Source: Lumnitzera littorea (Eukaryota > Streptophyta > Magnoliopsida > Myrtales > Combretaceae). Taken from it: DNA of 64,000 nucleotides. The number at the start of each line of letters is the position of its first letter. Position 1 is the stretch's first letter. The notes beneath the pieces were generated by a model, which saw nothing but the letters and a program-made list of their open reading frames with translations, did no database searches and had not been told where the DNA came from. Made by a program: the position numbers and the translations under genes. Where the stretch lies: assembly GCA_024138015.1 (NCBI GenBank), contig JAMXBB010000009.1, positions 39,058,344 through 39,122,343 on the forward strand, written 5' to 3'. Below are positions 37,560 to 49,444 of this stretch, one piece after another.

Positions 37560-38525
37560 CTACTTCTACTATAGCATGTAGCTCACGAATATAAGTGAAG
37601 GCTTTACATTAATGAAGGGGTAACTTCTTATTGTAAAAAGTAATGGACAAATTATTTTGAAGAAGTACTCCCCGCACACCCAACCTTGAAGCATCAATTT
37701 CAACCATAAATTGTTTGCTAAAATTTGGTAATTATAAAATAGGCATTTTAACCAATGCTTGTTTAAGCTGATAGCCAATGTAGCCTCTTCCACCCATTGA
37801 AAATTATCTTTCTTAAGTAAATATATTGAAGGAGCTGTAACTATAACATATCCTTTAATAAGGCACTTATAGTAACCTAAAGGCCTAGAAAAGCGCACAA
37901 CTATTTGAGAGAAGTTAATAAAGGCCAATTACTAACAACTTATACCTTTGATGGGTTTAATTTATTCCTTCCTTACTTACAACATGCTCCAAATAATTCA
38001 TTAAGTTTGTCACCAAAGAACACTTACTCTCCTTTAAGTAAAAAGTATTGTTAGCTAGAATCTACAACACTTGAAAGAGATGTGTAACATGACAGTCATA
38101 TTCTTACTATAAATAAGGATATTGTCAAAAAATACAATGACAAATTTCCTAAGGAATGGCTTGAAAATCCTGTTCATTATCACCTAAAATGTGGTAGGTG
38201 CAATACTTAATTAGAATGGCATTACTAGAAATTCATAATGCCTTTCATAAGTTCGGAAAAGTGGTCTCTTTAATATCATCTCTATAAATGCCTATTTGGT
38301 GACAATCAGAACGCAAATCCATTTTTTAGAAAATACACACCCCACACAACTCATCCAACAATTCATTAATAATTGGTATTGGAAATTCATCTTTTATTGT
38401 CACTTGATTAAGTGCTCGATAATCAATACAAAAATGCCAACTAGCATCCATCTTCTTTACTAAAAGAATAGGGGATGAGAAAGGAATGTTATTATGTTGT
38501 ATTGTGCCTTGTTGAAGCATTTCTT
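37560..38525 (-). pseudogene. Decayed reverse transcriptase / RNase H of the gypsy element
   Basis: On the minus strand from 38520: MLQQGTIQ, then SPILLVKKMDASWHFCIDYR and ALNQVTIKDEFPIPIINELLDEL (RT motifs 1-2). Next comes KMDLRSDCHQIGIYRDDIKETTF after a frame change, then RKFVIVFFDNILIYS near 38110 (the FFDDILVYS catalytic box with Asp to Asn), SKEGI near 38000, and in 37928-37700 RPLGYYKCLIKGYVIVTAPSIYLLKK followed by FQWVEEATLA. The last is the thumb and connection leading into RNase H. Stops, frame changes and the altered catalytic box make it inactive. Confidence 0.85.
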
Positions 38526-38837
38526 ACTCTTGCTTTTTAGTCTCACTTTTTTAAAAGTGTGGATAGCGAAAAAAACAAACATTAATAGCTGAAGTACCTA
38601 ACATTAAAGAAATTATGTGTTGAGTATCCTCGATGGGTGGAAAAGAAGTAAAAACTTGAAAAGCATGAGAAAACTTAGCCAATACTTGTGAAATATCACT
38701 ATTCAATTCCAAAAAAATAGATGATGATGTTTGAACAATTTCTTAAGTCGCTAAGTGAAAATAAGAAGCCACAACTTGAGTTTTAATAAGACATCTCAGT
38801 TGATGATGGGAAATTTAACTATCTCTTTAATGTCACC

Positions 38838-39254
38838 TTAAAATATGATCCATGACCCATCTTTCTCAAATCTCCTATTTAACTTGTCATAATTAATGGT
38901 AATAGGACCAAGATTTTGAAGCCATTGTACCCCTAAAACATCTTTAGCTCCATGAATAGGAAGTACATATAAAGTCTCCTTAAAAGGGATTCCTTGAATG
39001 GTCAAAGGAATGTCCTTATAATCACTATCACATGTCAACTTACTACCATTACTAACCATGACCTGAATTTGTGGAGAAGACTCCATAATAAGTCCCAAAT
39101 ATTTCACAAACCTTATTTGGACAAAGTTATGGGTGCTACTTAAATCAACCAACACATAAACATCGTTATGATCTAAAAGCCTTCTGAAATGTAAAGTCTT
39201 TGGTAAAGAATTACCAGCTAAAGCATGATAGCTTATAACAGTAGTTTCATCCAC
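38838..39254 (-). pseudogene. Decayed retropepsin (RVP_2-type aspartic protease) of the gypsy element
   Basis: An open stretch of about 138 codons with the order typical of plant gypsy proteases: ISYHALAGNSLPKTLHF, then VYVLVDLSSTHNFVQ (normally LVDSGSTHNFI), SNGSKLTC, IPLTIQGIPFKETLYVLPIHGAKDVLGVQWLQNLGPI and YDKL. The active-site motif D-S/T-G is changed to D-L-S, so it would not be a working protease. The frame is otherwise intact. Confidence 0.85.
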
Positions 39255-39399
39255 TGCTTCCTCCTATAATAGTTCCTTAGTTTCATCATGCACATTATAG
39301 TCATTACCATCTAAGTTAGACATTGCATCCTCATCATTGGACAATAATATCAGAAATTGAGCTTTACACTTGTGATTTCTATGAAATTTCTCATTATGG

Positions 39400-39880
39400 T
39401 TATAATATAAGCCCTTTTCTCTTCTTGCTTGCATTTCTTATGTAGTCAATTTCCGAATTGCATTTATTATTGACAACTGTTGAAGTGTTAATAGGGGGTT
39501 GGGCAAAATACAATGTTGAAGTTTTGGAAGTAGAGCCAATAGGTACACTCATATTTGATTTGAAAGCAAACCGTTTAATAAACTTTGCTTCATACATTTT
39601 AGCTAGCCAAATAACACATGGTAAAGTTGCTGGTTTATTAATTTGAACCTCTCTTCTAATCATGGGATTTAAACCTAAAATAAAGCTTTTTATTAAAGAT
39701 TCTTGGCATATTCCCACTATTCTGTTAGATAAAGTTTCAAATTTATGTTGATATTCTTGGACTAACCTTTTTTTGTGTCAATTTGTGTAAAGCTCTTTTT
39801 ATATCCTTGAACTCAAAGGGACCAAAACGTAACTCTAAATCATGTAAGAAAATCATCCAAGTGAAAATCAATTAGTTATT
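39400..39880 (-). pseudogene. Decayed gag of the gypsy element
   Basis: The minus-strand frame at 39717-39400 contains ESLIKSFILGLNPMIRREVQ and the segment ending LAKMYEAKF, the C-terminal part of retrotrans_gag domains (F..GL...I+..V....P.TL..A..LA+..E.K). The part nearer the LTR is broken by stops. A zinc knuckle is not clearly preserved. Confidence 0.7.
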
Positions 39881-40283
39881 ATGCATCTATTAATATGACT
39901 GAAACACCATAGAATTCAAAGAACTATTGGACCTTAATAATCCAACCATAAGAACCTTAATGTCCAAACTTTGGTATTTCCAATTTAATCTCCTTTAGTA
40001 AACTATTAGCTATTGAATTATTAGCTTCCCCTATGGAATATGATGAATCTATAGTATGATTTCTATGATTATTTGCATCTTCAAGATTCTGATTCCCACC
40101 AATCTCTAATTGACCTACTCTATTAAGTAATGATTATAGTTGCACATTAAGTAGATAGTGTATTTTCAAAATGTTATTAGCTTTGCTGCATTGTCAAAAG
40201 CATTGACTTGATAACCTCCATATCCACATTGCAAGAAGAAGAATGTAATTCAAGTGCCATGAATAAGACAAAAGCACCTAAAA

Positions 40284-40757
40284 TGTTGGGCCTAACACTT
40301 ATTATAGCTCAAGCCTATGAATCCTCTTAGACAAAACCTTACATACTCCTCTACTCTCCCTTCGAGCCACATAGGTCAAAACTTCTCTTTCTTTCTCTCT
40401 TATTGTCTTAGTTTGTATCAATATTAAATTAAGGTTTCTTAATTAGATGTATAACAAGGTTCTTAGAGCAAGAAATGAAGATTTGGCTTATTTGAGTTAG
40501 CCAGCCTCCTAAATCTTTTTGTTGGCAAGTAATCGATGCTTCTTTCTATTATTTGTTTATTTTTTTTAATAGTTTGTTGATCTCTATTGTTTTTCATACC
40601 TATTGTTATAGCACAATTGCTATTCTAATTTGTGTGTATTTCTTTCGTAGTCTATTTTCTTAGTTGATATTATAAATATATATATTTTCATGAATGTACA
40701 ATATAGTCCTTGAACCAATTAGGTCTACATGTATGTTTTTTTACTTTATCTATATTA
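40284..40757 (-). repeat. 5' LTR of the 36.7-40.8 kb gypsy element (474 bp)
   Basis: It starts TGTTGGGCC on the plus strand and ends TATATTA. It is about 30 bp shorter than the other copy because of small indels, and visibly diverged from it, which suggests an old insertion. Confidence 0.75.
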
Positions 40758-40877
40758 CATTGCTAGGTCAATCTAGGTATGTTAAGCCAATGCCATTATA
40801 GGCTCTCAAATTGATTTCTAGAAGGAGTGGGGTTGGATTGAGCTTAGGAAGCTTAAGCCCAAAATTGCCTATCAACA

Positions 40878-43800
40878 ATTATGTTAAAATGAAAAGTAGT
40901 TCTCTGATATGAATGGTGGCATCATCTAAGTATATTATATATATATATATAAATTAAGATTAATGTCAAATAGCTTCACACTATTTGTTTTTACACATAA
41001 TTAAGCTTGTAAAAAGAAACCAAAAACACTTGAATTGGTTGTGTAGTGATACTGATGATGGTGGACCTAAAAAAAAGAATGACTAGGCTCTTTGTTGGCT
41101 TAAAATTTCATGTTCAAACAGGAAGTACCCAAAATACCCCTCACACAACAATTACTCATCTAAGGTGTTGTCAATGTTAACAGCAACATTGGCTAGGACA
41201 AGCTTCCCAATTTAGGTTATCCTTTTGCATATTTTATTTAATTGACAGGCTGAGGTTGGTAATTGCTAATTCGACATAATGACACGGGTATGAATGTGAC
41301 ATGATTATGAACACTATTAAAAAGAGAATACATGACATACGATGTGAAAACATGATTATGACATAAATAATCGTGATTATATTATATCTTAATTATTTAT
41401 GATATCTATTCAGTTTCATATGTTTTGAATACCTACATGAATTCAACACCAAAAGAGAATGTAGCATAACCCACTAATACGAATTATTAGGCGTCTCTCA
41501 ATACATGAAAATTTGAGAACTCTGTGAAATTCTTATAAGTAGTTCTATTTCTATTTATGGGTTGATGAAACTCTAGATTAGTCGATTAAGGCACAACCTA
41601 AGTAGGAAATTTTTTTTGGTATAATAAAGCCTATATGCCATAAGTGTAAAATTCTTCAAATTCTATTAGGATCTTTTCATGAGCTTGTGCCCATTCAAAA
41701 TTTGGAAAAGTGTAGCTACATCTACATATCTCTTGGAAAAACTTCATAAGGCAATGTGATAGTAGAGTTATGTTAGATAACTTTCTCAAAATAAGTTAAT
41801 CATACATCAGTTGTAATCAATAGGTGCATCATTGGTTATTTCCTACTACTACAATTATCCAAGATGAAGGCTTATAGTTTACAACTTGACATCTATAGTT
41901 AGATTGATGACTACCACTATAACTAGCATTATACTTGTGGGAGCTATTTTGTTTACATTATTTAAGAAAATTGTAGGTTTTGATGTAGTTTGTGTAATTA
42001 TTTAATAAGTTATCTTTTTCAAAAGAAAAATAAGTTAATGATCTTTGTAAAGTTTGATTAAAAGATTTCATGTAACTTCTTAGCTAAAATATATTAAAAA
42101 ACATAGAGAAAATAAAATAATCTTCTTTTTCAACATTGTCCAAATTAAATATTTAACATTTATTATATAATTTTGCATATTTTTTATCGCCCTCATTTTG
42201 AGTTCATTGCTACTAATATAATTAAAGATCTAAATGCCTACTTAAATTTTTCAATTACTAAATAGCATGGATTTGACTATAAATAATTTAATTTGATAAT
42301 ACAAAACTTGTTATTGTACTCTTTAAGGATCTTAATTCTTCCAAATAAAATGTATGTCAATATAATGTAAAATCTAAAATATTAAAGAGAAATTTACTAT
42401 GTTACAAGACATCTCCACATGAACTTTGGCCTTTCTCCTATTGAAGAAGGAAATGAACTAAATTGCTAGTAGAAGATATAAAAGAAGAAGAAGAAGAAAG
42501 TTTTATGTTGAACCTTGATGGTTTTGATGCAATCCCTTTGATTCCATAAGATTAGCCTTGTTCCTAACCTAATAGAGTTTATGATGATTTAGTCCTTTCT
42601 AAAGTAGTAAGAGCATATAAAATAATGTGTTTCTTTTATTTTTATTTGGGATTAAGGAAAGGGGTATGGGGAAGGGAAGCTAAGTAAGATAAGACTAAGG
42701 ATATGACCACTAATACTATTATCGTTGTTGCTCAAGGTGTGAAGACTATATAATTCTTCGAAGTGAAGATGACAATCATAAGTGCCTCATGGAAAAGCAT
42801 TCTCATTGATGAAATCATGAGACCAAATACTTAATTCACAATTATAGATCTTAAGTTGAAGAGACATGAAAGGGCTTAAGAACTTCAATATTGTTGATAC
42901 AAGATCCAAAATTTATATGATTTTCTTCAATGATGAGGGTGCCTAGTAATAGGTGATCCATAATGGCCATGGTTTGTTAATGAGTTATTCCTTGTTATCA
43001 AATGTTATATGTAAAATTTTTAAGCATTTATGACTAAACTAGATTTCATAACTATTCTTCAACAACAAAGGAACTATTTGATTTTTCTTCAAAACATATA
43101 TTGCTGGTATAGATCCTAAGATCATCAAATTTATTGTCTTGAAGACCTTCACTATGATTTGTAGAGGCCCTTCCCATTTTTTCATTTATTTGTGTTGGGG
43201 GAGGGGGGGTTAGAAACCTTGTTGATATAGAATGAAATTACTCCTCTTAATAACTTAATTTGGTGAATAATGGTATTTTAATAATTTAATACACGAATAA
43301 CAACACAAATAAATAACTCAAAGTAAAATATATAGAGAGAAGAAAATTAGACTCAAGATTTAAAGAGCTTTGATTTTATGCTTACTGCTCCTTTTTAGCT
43401 CCACTATTAGGGTTCTTCCTTATTGGTGCCGTTTTACTTGATTCACTATATCAAAAACAAATTAAGAGAAGTTTATAAGTTTTTACCACACTTAGCCTTC
43501 ATAACTCTCTACTCTGCCTATCTAGTCTTTCTATAATCTAGGTTAATTATAGATTTATAAAATACAACTAAACTTCTCTCAAACAATACTAAAAAAATGT
43601 TTACAAAATAGAATTGAGAGGAGCAATATAAATCTCAAATAGCTTGGTATAGAAACAAAAATGAAGATTATGGAATAAGTAGCTTCGATTCAACTCTCTG
43701 AAATAGTTTCTAAGAAGTGTTCTATACTTTTTCAGATAGTAAGTAGTGATCATGATTAGAGTGTAATGTATATATTCTTTCCTTCTTAAAATTGTACTTA

Positions 43801-44755
43801 ATATTTTGAACCATCTCTTCTTTTATACTAAAGTCCTTCAACTGCTAGATTGTTGATGGTTATATTCTCTTCATGTTTATTCAGTCCAAACATTTAAATA
43901 TAATCCATAGATATTTTGGAAAAAATCTTTGAATTTGAATTTGATCTTATCTCGATCAAATCTTCTCAATAGATATACTATGATCAACAACTCTAGATAA
44001 TCTTGAATTTTGAATTTGATTCCCATAATATTCGAAATCATCTTTATCCTTATCTAATCTTAGATATTTTCTTGTTGTTTAATTATCTCCAAAAATTAAT
44101 TCTCTTAAAAACAATCCCCGTAAATCTTAATTCCAACTTAAGTGAAATGGGATTAAGTATATTTTCCTAATATATCCAATCTAATAGAGTTAAGCCTTAT
44201 TTACTTCGAATTTGACGTCTTGTTATTTTTTTTAGATTTATTCTTCCAGGTCAACTGTCTGAATAACCTTCAAAAATATTTCGGTTTACTTATCTTCAAA
44301 ATCTCTAAAGAATTTCCTGAAATACCATACCGATTCTTTTTATATGAGCTCTTGAAACATTCTCTAAGTACTTTCCAGACTTGTTTCTCTTGCAAGTGAT
44401 TCAGATGCTTTGAATGAAACATAAACTTACAATTTAAACAATCTGAAGAATTATTTAAATACCTACATACTTATTAGTACATTAATAAAAACTTATAACA
44501 TATTTTATTATCATAAAAAACAAATTAGGAGGCTTAACAGTTTGAATAGATAGACTTCCTCCAATAAAGTAGCCTAAATATGTTCGTTATGTACTCTCTG
44601 CGAGTCTTATTGTTTAGCCTAACCTCGTTAATGTTATTAACCAGTACATTTCTACTATTGTTAGTCTTATCATAGGCACTTGGTGGTAAGGTAACAACTC
44701 CCCTTGAAGAATCTTTACGTCCTCTTTGTGAATAAGGACTTTCTCCACGCTATGG
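40878..44755. other. AT-rich spacer, no gene recognised
   Basis: No supported gene. It contains a (GAA)n run near 42485-42500 and G-rich runs near 43198-43210. On the minus strand around 43200-43080 a faint KWEGP-like reading is discussed under rejected items. The section 43240-44560 is AT-rich and could be an LTR, but no partner copy was found in the window. Confidence 0.35.
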
Positions 44756-46533
44756 TTAAGGGTTAGATGTGTGAGCTACGAGCTTGTATCTATCTAGGGC
44801 AGTTTTGAATCTTAATGCAAGATTTTGATTGTAAAGTTTAAGATCATCTTCCTTTCCATTTTTGTTTAGTTTTCTTGCTAAATTTTTTACAACAGTGAGT
44901 CTGCTCCTATGTAAATCGTTTCTCGATTGAGTTTGGACTCCTACTTTAAAGGTTAGTTCTTGGCTTAAGTTCTTTAAACTTTCATTATTCACATTTATTT
45001 TCTTGTCTTTATCAACATTTTACATGTTTGATTTTACTTGATCATAACTGATCTTCACTTCTTGTTTTTGGAGGCGCCCCTTGATGATTTTCTTTTTTGA
45101 GTTTTCTTTCCCATTGTTGTGATGGTGTATATTGGCATGCCATTTGTCCTTTTTGAAATGCTAAGTTTGCATTATCTGTTTTTTATGGCTTCAAGTGATA
45201 ATTAGATTACATGGGTTGCGTACTGATACCATAATTTGCTTTTTTTGCCCTTTGTTATTATTTTTCTCCTTGACACTATTGTACATTCACCATAACCTTC
45301 TATTTGCTACTATGAATTTTATTGTCTATTTTGAGTATTTGCAATGATATCCATCTCACATTCCTTTTCCGCTTGGCTTGTATTCTTGATTTCATATTTT
45401 CAATTTGACATTTCTTTTGAATTTTCCGTATTTTCCTTTTGCACTTTTGAAGTCTCTAGATTATTATGTATTTGCTATTGAGGTTCACTTCCTGCATGTG
45501 ATTTTCTAGGACAAAATTGTTATACATGTCCAATGTAACCACATTGCATGCACCAATTCTCAACACCTTCAAATTGAACCCGATAAGAAATTCCTTCTAT
45601 CATAATTGAATGCACCAAAGGCTTATTAAATTAATTTGAACGTAGAATCATACAAATTGCCCCCTTTTAGCTTTTATTATGTATGTATCTAAACAAAGTA
45701 CTAATTCAATTGTTTCACTAATTAACCTTAATATTTTAACATCATAATATTCTAGAGGAAGCTCAAGTATTCTAACCCAAATAGCTACAAAACTGTATTT
45801 GGCCAAGGAAGCCTTAATGAATCGCAGACCATCCTTGATAACTCTATTTAGATCCAATTTAGATTCAAAGGTAACAGTGTAATATCCATCCCCAACAGCA
45901 ATCATTGTAAATGAGATGCAAATGTCTAAAGATATTATAACTTACTTAATAGCAATTTATACCCCAAGGATTGACCATTAACTTAATTATAAGAGAATTA
46001 TTCCATCAGGTATAAAGTTTTTTCTTAATTTCCTGAGGCAAAGTGATAAAGCATATACCTGATTTTCCTTTTATCTGTTCATTCTTCTTCGTATGATCAT
46101 ATATGCTTTCGAAAGTAAAGTCATAGGATACATTATTCTCATCATCTTCTTCAATGCCTTCTTGCAAGCTAAAGTTTACAGCATACTCATTTGGATTGTT
46201 ATGCATGACTTTTTCCTTATATTACTGTCCATGAGGTGGTCTGTTGGTGCCAATTTGAAACGTGCTATTTCCATTACCATCCTGAGCGGAGCAACATTCT
46301 GCATAGATTGCTCACCATCTAAAGGATGCTGAGATTTTATAGAAGTGAAGTCCTCAGCATAGAGTTTAGCTTCTATGTTTTCTATAGGCTTGAAACGCTT
46401 TTTCTTTACTGGGTGTATAGTGTATAGGGAGTTTTCTAGTGAAAGGAGTTTTCTTTACTGGGGGTATAGTGTATAAGGAGTTCTCTTTTTTCAGGCTAGT
46501 CTGACTTTGGTGAGTTATTTTTTGGGTATGCAT
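44756..46533 (-). pseudogene. Decayed LINE ORF1 (DUF4283 domain plus CCHC zinc knuckle)
   Basis: The minus-strand segment 45905-45648 reads GDGYYTVTFESKLDLNRVIK, then DGLRFIKASL, FVAIWVRILELPLEYYDVKIL and ISETIELVLCLDTY, the core of the plant DUF4283 domain found in L1-type LINE ORF1. Downstream near 45580-45530 it reads YRVQFEGVENWCMQCGYIGHV, a C-x2-C-x4-H knuckle, with a stop inside and ending CPRKS. The likely start region is near 46533 (MHTQKITHQ) and an acidic stretch lies at 46206-46006. A Lys/Arg-containing C-terminal stretch lies at 44992-44756. Frame changes and stops show it is dead. No endonuclease or reverse transcriptase of ORF2 was recognised to its left. Confidence 0.7.
46389..46485. 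repeat. Short tandem duplication, about 46-bp unit, in the LINE 5' part
   Basis: The word TTTTCTTTACTGGGTGTATA and the word TTTTCTTTACTGGGGGTATA, each followed by GTGTATA.GGAGTT, occur in direct tandem and are nearly identical. Confidence 0.8.
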
Positions 46534-48349
46534 TTTTGCCAAAATTGTATTATTAAGAAAAAAAAATCATTTACCTTTTTGGATAAAATCATTCAACCAG
46601 TCAATCCTTTCTCCATTTTACAGTTTGTTTAATATATTATTTTTATTTTTCTTTTTCTCAATTCAGATAAATCATACCTAATTTTAATAGGATTACCTAA
46701 AGTTATGTTTCGTCAATAGCAAAAGCATTTCAACCTTTGTAATTATTTCTACATGTTGAGATTCAATCAATGTTAAACACAAACCAACGCGCTGTGTCAA
46801 TGAGTTACAATTGCAAAGATTGTAAGCTGTAGCTCTAATTAGTACTATTTAACTATATGCTTTAGAATATTTCAACTCGTATTTAATACCTTAAGTAATC
46901 GGTCGGTGCGACAAAACAAATATCACATAGTTGTGCTTGCCACTTGACAATTCACGGTCAAACAAGTGATAATCTCGACGAACACAAGCAAAATGCTTTC
47001 TGTAACTTTAATGGGAAAATGTTGATGGTCACTCAAGATATCAAACATATAAATATTAACCCTTCCACGAACTTATTATTTTCTTTTAAGAAAAATGTTA
47101 AAGTGTGCATGTGAAAAAAATCAAAAGGAAAAGAAAAAAATTCCATCTTTCCATAAACTATATTATAAATTATATATGAAAAAGGTGCTCAATTTTAACG
47201 TGCTTTTGGATTTTATAATTAAAACTTGAAATTAACAATATCATATGCAATCAACTTCTTACTCCTAAAAAATTTATACACTTCTTTACGCAAATCAAAC
47301 TTTAGTCAAATAATTAGCTTTGATAAAAGTTACAATTACAGATTAGATGATAAATTTAATAAGTAGATATTTGATTAGGATAATATTTGACCATTTCAAC
47401 TTTAATAATGTTTAGCGTCTTGAATTATTGTGATTCAATCCAAATTATTACCTCAGCTGAATTTTTATAGGAGCTCACAGATCTCGTTGGGGTTGTGAGA
47501 GGCAAAGCGCCCACGGCATGGAGTGATATCGTTTTTATGTGGTTATTGTATATAAATGGTTTTAGAATTTCACAATGTTTATTGTATTAATTATTCTTAA
47601 CGAAGAAGAATTCTCTTTTTATCTGTGGTATAAGTCACATTGGTCGACCTACGAAAATTTTCTTATGCTCTTCATTTTTCTTATAATTTGTTCACATTAA
47701 ATATCTAATGTTCACACAACAAATAATAAAATTCAAAGGAAAAATCAAAATCGCAATAGTAATTTTCATCTTATTTGCATGATCCAGTTCTATCCCTTAT
47801 TAAACCAAATTAAACCTCTCGTACATTTCGCAATTAAAAAAAAATTAAAGAAGATATCTCACGCACGCACTCCCAAGAGTCGGTTCCGATAAAAAATAAA
47901 AAAAAGAAGAAGAATCCCATAAATCAGAAGCAAAACTACTGTTTATCTCTGACTTTGACAAAAGTATTTATGGCTTTTGCCTTCTAAAAAGGACATGTAC
48001 GTCGTGGACCTGAATGGTTTCACGCTATTCATACGTCATATATTTCAATAAATAATAAATAAATATTAATAAAATTATAATATATAAAAATATAAACCTT
48101 ATTATTATTTGTCAATACCCATTACTCGTATTAAAATGAAATTTTTTCCCATTAAACATCTTTTTTCTATTTACCTAAACAAAGAAAGGTCCACGTCTCA
48201 AGCTCTTTCATTCATTCGTTTATTTGTATCGTGCCAACATCTCGACTCAACAGAAAACTCAATCTCTTTCTCATCCTCAAGAAAGATCAAGTGTTAAGGT
48301 TTTAATTCGGGTCATCTTGGATTTTTGGATTCCGAGTATTTGGATCCCC
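46534..48349 (+). promoter_or_regulatory. Upstream region of the ANTH gene
   Basis: No gene is seen. It is AT-rich. A TATA-like TATATAAAAA at 48081-48090 lies about 260 bp before the start codon, and a CA/TC-rich leader follows. The frame stays open upstream of the start ATG to a TTG at 48224, but there is no in-frame ATG in that stretch. GTACGTCGTGG near 48000 contains an ACGT core. Core-promoter choice in such AT-rich DNA is uncertain. Confidence 0.35.
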
Positions 48350-49444
48350 ATGGGACACCATAAACATAAACTCCAAGACATCATGGGAATCCTCAAAGAC
48401 AAAGCTTCTCAAAGCAAAGCAGCTCTTGTCTCCAAACCTAACAACCTCTCTCTCAACCTCGCCATCCTACGCGCCACCACCCACGATCCCCTAAACCCTC
48501 CCAATCCTAAACACATCTCCACCATACTATCCTTCGGCAACAGTTCACGCGCCACCGCTTCTTCCGTCATTGAACTCCTCATGGACCGGCTCCACAACAC
48601 GCACGACGCTTCCGTTGCCCTGAAATCCCTCATCACCATCCATCATGTCATAAAACATGGCTGCTTCATACTACAGGACCAGCTCTCCGTGTACCCTGCT
48701 ACAGGAGGACGTAACTACCTTAAACTCTCCAACTTCAGGGACAAAACTACGCCGTTTTCGTGGGAGCTGTCTTCTTGGGTCAGATGGTACGCTCGTTATC
48801 TGGAACAACTACTCTCCACGTCTAGAAATCTAGGGTTCATACTTTGCTCAACTTCTTCTGCTTCGGAGAAAGAGAAAGGAGAAGAAAACGTGTCGTGCTT
48901 ACTCAACGATGATTTGCTCAAGGAAGTCGACTCCTTAGCTGCTTTAATCGACGAGACCTCTAAGATACCCGAGTCTTCGCATGTTGATGATAACATGTTA
49001 CTGAGGTACGTGAAAAGTTTCGTGGGTGATGATTATTTGTCGGGGATCAACCAGGTTTCGATCCGAGTTGAGGAGTTCAAGAAGAGACTGAGTCATCTGA
49101 GTTTTGTTGATTCAGTTGAGTTGGTGTGTGTTCTGAAAAGGTTAGAGGGTTCTAAAGAGAGGCTAGCGGTGGTGTTTAACGGTCAGAATAAGGTATCGAT
49201 TGATAGTTTCTGGGATACGGTGTATGAAGTGAAGGATAAGATTGGGATGAGAAAGGATGGAACTGAGAAGGAGATCCGAAGAATGGTAGGTAGGAAACTA
49301 AATCGGAGGTGGAGTGAGTCGGCTCGGTTCCAACTGGATCAGAGCGGCAGTGTTGTGAAAAGGACTGACTCAGTGCATTTTTCGTCTGGGAGGATTGACT
49401 TGCGTAACCCCCGATCTTCATTAACCGAGTCGGTTGAGTCTTGA
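48350..49444 (+). CDS. ANTH-domain putative clathrin assembly protein, At4g40080-like (364 aa)
   Basis: A single uninterrupted exon. The start is the ATG of MGHHKHKLQD, the first in-frame ATG and the point where similarity to the family begins. Residues about 5-160 form the N-terminal half of the ANTH (AP180/CALM) domain. Visible are KDKASQSKAAL at 16-26, RATTHDPLNPPNPKH at 41-55 (the phosphoinositide-binding ATTH....P..KH motif), LKSLITIHHVIKHG at 91-104, FILQDQLS and GGRNYLKLSNFRD at 119-131, and SSWVRWYARYLEQLL at 141-155. Residues 185-295 continue the helical solenoid (LLKEVDSLAALI, FVGDDYL, VELVCVLKRLEGSKERL). The C-terminus is short and basic, then Ser-rich, and lacks NPF or DPF motifs. 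The family binds PI(4,5)P2 and clathrin at the plasma membrane in endocytosis; plant members of this short class are less studied. GC content is clearly higher than the flanks. No neighbour suggests co-regulation. Confidence 0.93.
   Translation: MGHHKHKLQDIMGILKDKASQSKAALVSKPNNLSLNLAILRATTHDPLNPPNPKHISTILSFGNSSRATASSVIELLMDRLHNTHDASVALKSLITIHHVIKHGCFILQDQLSVYPATGGRNYLKLSNFRDKTTPFSWELSSWVRWYARYLEQLLSTSRNLGFILCSTSSASEKEKGEENVSCLLNDDLLKEVDSLAALIDETSKIPESSHVDDNMLLRYVKSFVGDDYLSGINQVSIRVEEFKKRLSHLSFVDSVELVCVLKRLEGSKERLAVVFNGQNKVSIDSFWDTVYEVKDKIGMRKDGTEKEIRRMVGRKLNRRWSESARFQLDQSGSVVKRTDSVHFSSGRIDLRNPRSSLTESVES

Larger units (their letters stand above)
36688..40757 (-). mobile_element. Ty3/gypsy retrotransposon with both LTRs, lacking integrase, minus strand
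   Basis: LTRs at 36688-37191 and 40284-40757 share long blocks (CTCTTTCTTTCTCTCTTATTGT, ATGTATAACAAGGTTCTT, ATATAGTCCTTGAACCAATTAG). The flanks CATCG (36683-36687) and CATTG (40758-40762) form a likely 5-bp target-site duplication, four of five identical. Inside, on the minus strand, are gag, protease and reverse transcriptase / RNase H in the normal order. Only about 370 bp lie between the end of the polymerase region and the 3' LTR, so the integrase is missing. A purine-rich ATGAAGAGAAAAT abuts the 3' LTR at 37204-37192. Stops and a changed protease site show it is dead. It inserted into an older solo LTR. Confidence 0.8.
36075..40877 (-). mobile_element. Solo LTR (about 733 bp) split by a later gypsy insertion
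   Basis: The parts 36075-36687 and 40758-40877 together resemble the LTR at 53384-54138. Both start (plus strand) TGCTGGAG, both carry a CACTCC.ATG.T.AAGT or ACTCCGATGCTTAAGTTAG word, a TTCCCTATCTA / TCTCTATTTATAG word and a GAATAAATA.A..TTCTA word, and both end AAGCCCAAAATTG.CTAT.AA. On the minus strand this gives a TGTTGATAGGCAATTTTGGG start. Without the inserted element the length is about 733 bp, against 755 bp for the other copy. A matching target-site duplication was not found at the outer ends, so the exact borders are uncertain. Confidence 0.6.

Noticed and set aside
43080..43200. Possible gypsy integrase C-terminus on the minus strand (KWEGP-like reading)
   Set aside because: Only one short motif after a frame change, and the flanking sequence does not continue the domain.
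48409..49421. Minus-strand frames opposite the ANTH gene
   Set aside because: Shadow frames of a real, GC-richer coding exon.
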